A stretch of DNA of 8,207 nt from an uncultured Gemmatimonadota bacterium (GTDB lineage: Bacteria; Gemmatimonadota; Gemmatimonadetes; Gemmatimonadales; Gemmatimonadaceae): positions 1 through 8,207 of the forward strand of contig CAITQY010000116.1 in NCBI GenBank assembly GCA_903894655.1. Direction: 5' to 3'. Shown in pieces: positions 7,007 to 8,207 of the stretch; positions within the stretch are counted from its first letter, which is position 1, and each line of letters begins with the position of its first letter. The notes under the pieces were generated by a model. It saw only the letters and a program-made list of their open reading frames with translations, was not told the origin of the DNA and did not search any database. Made by a program: the position numbers and the translations under genes.

Positions 7007-8207
7007 TTACTCTGGAGAAACCGGTGCGTTCCCGCGACGCAGCACCGAGTGCTTGTACCCATAGACGAAATAGAGCGCGAGGCCGATGGCCATCCAGATG
7101 GCGAAGGCCTTCCACGCGCTCGACGGCAATCCTCGCATGACGAAGACGCAGGCGCCTGCCCCACCCAGTGTCACGAACCAGACAAAGGGGACGCGGAACG
7201 GACGATGGCGCTCGGGTTCTCGGATACGCAGGACCAGCACTCCGATACACACCACGGAAAAGGCGGCGAGCGTTCCGATGTTGGTGAGGTCGTAGGTGGC
7301 GGCATCGTCAGCGAGGAGCGAACCCAGTGCCACGGCGACGCCGGTGATGATCGTGGTGACGTGAGGCGTGCGCGTTTTCGGATGCAGCTTCGCCGCAAAC
7401 TTGGGAAGTAGGCCGTCGCGCGCCATGGCGTAGAAGATGCGCGGCTGCCCGTACTGGAACACCAGCAACACCGCAGACATCGACACCACGGCACCGGCGG
7501 CGACGATCCAGCTGGCGGTGGTGAGCCCGGCGACCGAGAGCGCCTTGGCCAACGGATCACTGCTGCGCAGCTGTTCATACGGGACCAGCCCCGTCGCGAC
7601 GAACCCGACAATCACGTAGATCAGCGTGCAGACGGCCAATCCTCCGAGAATGCCGATGGGCAGATTGCGCTGCGGATTCTTGGTTTCTTCGGCGGCTGTG
7701 GAGATCGCATCGAAGCCGATATAGGCGAAGAAGACGATGGCGGCGCCTTGATGAATGCCGCGGAATCCGTTCGGGGCGAACGGCTTGTAATTCGCGGGAT
7801 CGATGTGCATCCCACCAACGATGACAAACAGCGCCAGCACGAGCAGCTTGATCACCACCATGATGTTGTTGGCGCGCGTGCTTTCCTTCACGCCCTTGAG
7901 CAGCAATAGAGTGATCGCGATCACGATGCCGAAGGCCGGAAGGTTCACGAGCACGGGGATACCGGCGATGTGCGGCGCCGAGTCCATCAGCCCACGAATG
8001 GCGGGGTCGCCGCTGGCCTTCACGTTCCAGTAGCCGTGCGTGAGCCATCCAGGAAGATCGACCCCGAATCCCGACAAGAGCGATGTGAAGTACCCGGACC
8101 ATCCGATGGCGACGGCGACATTCCCGACCGCGTATTCAAGGATGAGGGCCCAGCCGACAATCCAGGCCACGATCTCACCGAGGGTGGCATACGAATAAGC
8201 GTACGCG
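7007..8207 (-). CDS. APC-superfamily amino acid permease (cationic amino acid transporter-like), 5' end outside window
   Basis: This is a multi-pass inner-membrane amino acid carrier. About 399 residues are visible; the family usually has 460-500, so the first two or so membrane segments are missing. The frame runs open through 8207, and the codons beyond the apparent GTG at 8168-8170 encode YSYATLGEIVAWIVGW, the conserved early segment of CAT/YfnA-type permeases. The true start therefore lies past the window edge. Downstream, GWALILEYAVG and WSGYF follow, then the family hallmark IGFDAISTAAEETKNPQRNL at about 7660-7720 and RIFYAMARDGLLPKF at about 7399-7443. Several hydrophobic segments continue to the C-terminus, which ends in a short basic tail. 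It probably imports or exchanges amino acids, with cationic ones suggested by family resemblance only. It is the first visible gene of the minus-strand group, with its promoter outside the window. Confidence 0.92.
   Translation of the reverse strand, partial: AYAYSYATLGEIVAWIVGWALILEYAVGNVAVAIGWSGYFTSLLSGFGVDLPGWLTHGYWNVKASGDPAIRGLMDSAPHIAGIPVLVNLPAFGIVIAITLLLLKGVKESTRANNIMVVIKLLVLALFVIVGGMHIDPANYKPFAPNGFRGIHQGAAIVFFAYIGFDAISTAAEETKNPQRNLPIGILGGLAVCTLIYVIVGFVATGLVPYEQLRSSDPLAKALSVAGLTTASWIVAAGAVVSMSAVLLVFQYGQPRIFYAMARDGLLPKFAAKLHPKTRTPHVTTIITGVAVALGSLLADDAATYDLTNIGTLAAFSVVCIGVLVLRIREPERHRPFRVPFVWFVTLGGAGACVFVMRGLPSSAWKAFAIWMAIGLALYFVYGYKHSVLRRGNAPVSPE

Noticed and set aside
8168..8170. GTG at 8168-8170 as the start of the permease
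   Set aside because: It lies within the conserved YATLGEIVAWIVGW segment, and the frame stays open to the window edge. It is an internal valine.

Overview
The window is a densely coded, GC-rich bacterial segment (roughly 60-65% GC by eye). It holds six protein genes and almost no non-coding DNA; the longest gap between genes is 36 bases, so no stretch of 300 bases lacks a gene. I see no RNA gene, mobile element, CRISPR array, long repeat or origin. The gene set, a NagB/PIG-L fusion beside an SSS symporter and a BadF-type kinase, plus a full-length alkylglycerol-monooxygenase-like protein, is a combination I associate with Gemmatimonadota, Bacteroidota and their relatives. The high GC and weak Shine-Dalgarno signals make Gemmatimonadota my best guess. 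This is an inference of moderate-to-low confidence, with no marker gene to settle it.

Left half, plus strand (1-4349): three tightly packed genes that read as an amino-sugar salvage operon. The first, cut by the window start, is a fused glucosamine-6-phosphate deaminase plus LmbE/PIG-L zinc deacetylase. The second is a 509-residue sodium:solute symporter starting 15 bases later. The third is a BadF/BadG-type N-acetylglucosamine kinase whose ATG overlaps the symporter stop (TGATG). Together they give a plausible route: uptake of an N-acetylated amino sugar, phosphorylation, then deacetylation and deamination/isomerisation to fructose-6-phosphate. The last two steps would sit on one polypeptide, with no separate NagA in view.

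Right half, minus strand (8207 down to 4346): three co-directional membrane-protein genes. Reading in their direction, these are an APC-superfamily amino acid permease (5' end outside the window), a DAACS-family dicarboxylate/amino acid:cation symporter, and a full-length alkylglycerol-monooxygenase-like member of the fatty acid hydroxylase superfamily. Gaps of 36 and 12 bases suggest one transcript. The promoters of both groups lie outside the window.

The two groups converge and overlap tail to tail by four bases (4346-4349), leaving no room for an intergenic terminator. The points most worth following up are the fused deacetylase-deaminase and the bacterial AGMO-like enzyme. I found no sign of a wholly unknown system.
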